Shown here piece by piece: positions 63,196 through 64,000 of a DNA stretch of 64,000 nucleotides (positions within the stretch are counted from its first letter, which is position 1; the number at the start of each line of letters is the position of its first letter). Under the pieces are notes generated by a model, which worked only from the letters and a program-made list of their open reading frames with translations, searched no databases and had not been told where the DNA came from. This stretch comes from JBHICC01 sp046759385 (GTDB taxonomy: Bacteria > Pseudomonadota > Gammaproteobacteria > Acidiferrobacterales > SPGG2). Location of the stretch: contig JBHICC010000002.1 of NCBI GenBank assembly GCA_046759385.1, forward strand, positions 1 through 64,000. Reading direction: 5' to 3'. A program made the position numbers and the translations under genes.

Positions 63196-63374
63196 TTTTT
63201 TAAGACAATGTTTTATCGGGATATTTGGTGTCATTGACTAGGAGGGGGTAGCAAGCCTGTTGCAAGGACTTTCGGGCCGTGAAAAGCACGCATGCTGGCG
63301 GCGTTGGGCGAATGCGTGCGTAGGGTTTCGAGCGACGGCACTCACTCGCGCTCCAAGGTCGTGGAGGAGGGACT

Positions 63375-64000
63375 ATGTATAATCGCCATTTCGGTTTGAA
63401 AGAAAACCCCTTCTCGATCGCTCCCGATCCCCGCTATCTATATCTAAGTCGGCGCCATCAAGAGGCGCTGGCGCATCTGATCTATGGAGTTACGGAGGGC
63501 GGTGGTTTTGTCCAACTGACGGGGGACGTTGGTGTCGGCAAGACCATGCTGATTCGCGCGCTGCTAGAACGTCTTCCCGATGACGTCGACGTCGCATTGA
63601 TCCTGTATCCCATTTTATCGGTGCAGGAGTTCGTCTGCGCCATCTGCGATGAGTTGCGTATTCCCTACTCGAAGGAAAGCGTGTCGCTGAAGGTGCTCAT
63701 TGACGCACTGAATGCATACCTGCTGGAGAATCACGCGAAAGGTCGGCGTACAGTGTTGATCATCGACGAGGCGCAGAATCTCAGTCGCGATGTGCTCGAG
63801 CAGTTACGACTATTGACGAATCTGGAAACGAACACAGAAAAACTCCTGCAGATCCTGCTTGTCGGGCAGCCTGAGCTCAGCAACATGCTCGCTCAGCGCG
63901 ATCTTCGCCAACTCGCGCAGCGGATTACCGCACGTTACAGTTTGAAGGCGCTGTTCCCACACGAGACGTCGGACTACATCATGCACCGATGTCGCGTCGC
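63375..64000 (+). CDS. ExeA/GspA-type AAA ATPase (3' end outside window)
   Basis: The first 208 residues of an ATPase of the ExeA/MshM type, cut by the window end. It starts MYNRHFGLKENPFSIAPDPR, the family N-terminus, with Walker A GDVGVGKT (50-57) and Walker B VLIIDEAQNL. Relatives help assemble type II secretion secretins (ExeA), MSHA pili (MshM) or accompany PEP-CTERM exopolysaccharide clusters; which applies depends on genes beyond the window. A GGAGGAGGGACT ribosome-binding stretch precedes the ATG. Confidence 0.9.
   Translation, partial: MYNRHFGLKENPFSIAPDPRYLYLSRRHQEALAHLIYGVTEGGGFVQLTGDVGVGKTMLIRALLERLPDDVDVALILYPILSVQEFVCAICDELRIPYSKESVSLKVLIDALNAYLLENHAKGRRTVLIIDEAQNLSRDVLEQLRLLTNLETNTEKLLQILLVGQPELSNMLAQRDLRQLAQRITARYSLKALFPHETSDYIMHRCRV

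Larger units (their letters stand above)
62997..63374. other. Gene-free 378-base region upstream of the ExeA-type gene
   Basis: The left part holds a terminator-like hairpin and a CACGCT-G-AGCGTG palindrome (63068-63080). The right part (about 63140-63240) is strikingly AT-rich and contains a good sigma70-type promoter. No reading frame of note is present. Confidence 0.55.

Overview
The window reads as a moderately GC-rich chromosome segment from a gammaproteobacterium, probably an uncultured or little-studied lineage. The basis is gene content and order. The ftsY-ftsE-ftsX-rpoH string, a kinase/AlgR-type pair followed by hemC-hemD-hemX-hemY and divergent to argH (the Pseudomonas algZ-algR-hem arrangement), and lptM-lysA-dapF-DUF484-xerC are all gammaproteobacterial layouts. 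There is no sign of a prophage, insertion sequence, CRISPR array, rRNA or tRNA. Both ends cut genes: a DUF3179 gene at the left edge and an ExeA-type ATPase gene at the right edge.

Layout. 1-3.5 kb: DUF3179 protein (partial), a CULT-domain (cereblon-like) protein and a FIST sensory protein sharing the minus strand, and a membrane-anchored alpha/beta hydrolase. 3.6-10.3 kb: rpoH, ftsX, ftsE, ftsY on the minus strand, then rsmD, coaD and ggt on the plus strand. 10.4-17.4 kb: a dynamin-like GTPase, mutM, and a Gld-type ABC exporter operon with a DUF4340 protein. 17.6-25.8 kb: an iron-sulfur flavin reductase, then hemY, hemX, hemD and hemC, and a LytTR response regulator with two tandem LytS/AlgZ-type kinases. 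26.1-38.9 kb: argH, a MazG-like hydrolase, small conserved proteins, lon, lptM, lysA, a methyltransferase, dapF, DUF484 and xerC. 39-47 kb: a displaced lpxC, a TetR regulator, cfa, a CYTH protein, a CPBP protease, a thioesterase, an MscS channel and a GspE/PilB ATPase. 47.3-52.6 kb: two zinc alcohol dehydrogenases and a cupin, a TetR regulator and an MFS-acyltransferase fusion. 52.7-55.3 kb: a DUF4156 protein, a broken rsmJ, an N-terminally damaged rsmE and a DUF6763 protein. 56-63 kb: PrkA, YeaH-type and SpoVR-type stress proteins plus an EF-G-like GTPase. 63.4 kb to the end: the start of an ExeA-type gene.

The most informative regulatory signals are these. A near-perfect CIRCE operator (one mismatch) spans the -35/-10 region of rpoH. 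A sigma54-type -24/-12 promoter precedes prkA, with upstream dyads and a 5' stem-loop. A sigma32-like promoter precedes lon. Together they suggest that the heat-shock sigma factor is under HrcA-type repression while Lon and the PrkA module respond through alternative sigma factors. Less-explained items are the CULT-FIST pair, a strongly structured segment with a minus-strand terminator between argH and the kinases, the second diverged kinase, and the EF-G paralogue lacking the usual switch-II histidine. No computation or database search was run, so functional assignments rest on recognised motifs and gene order.
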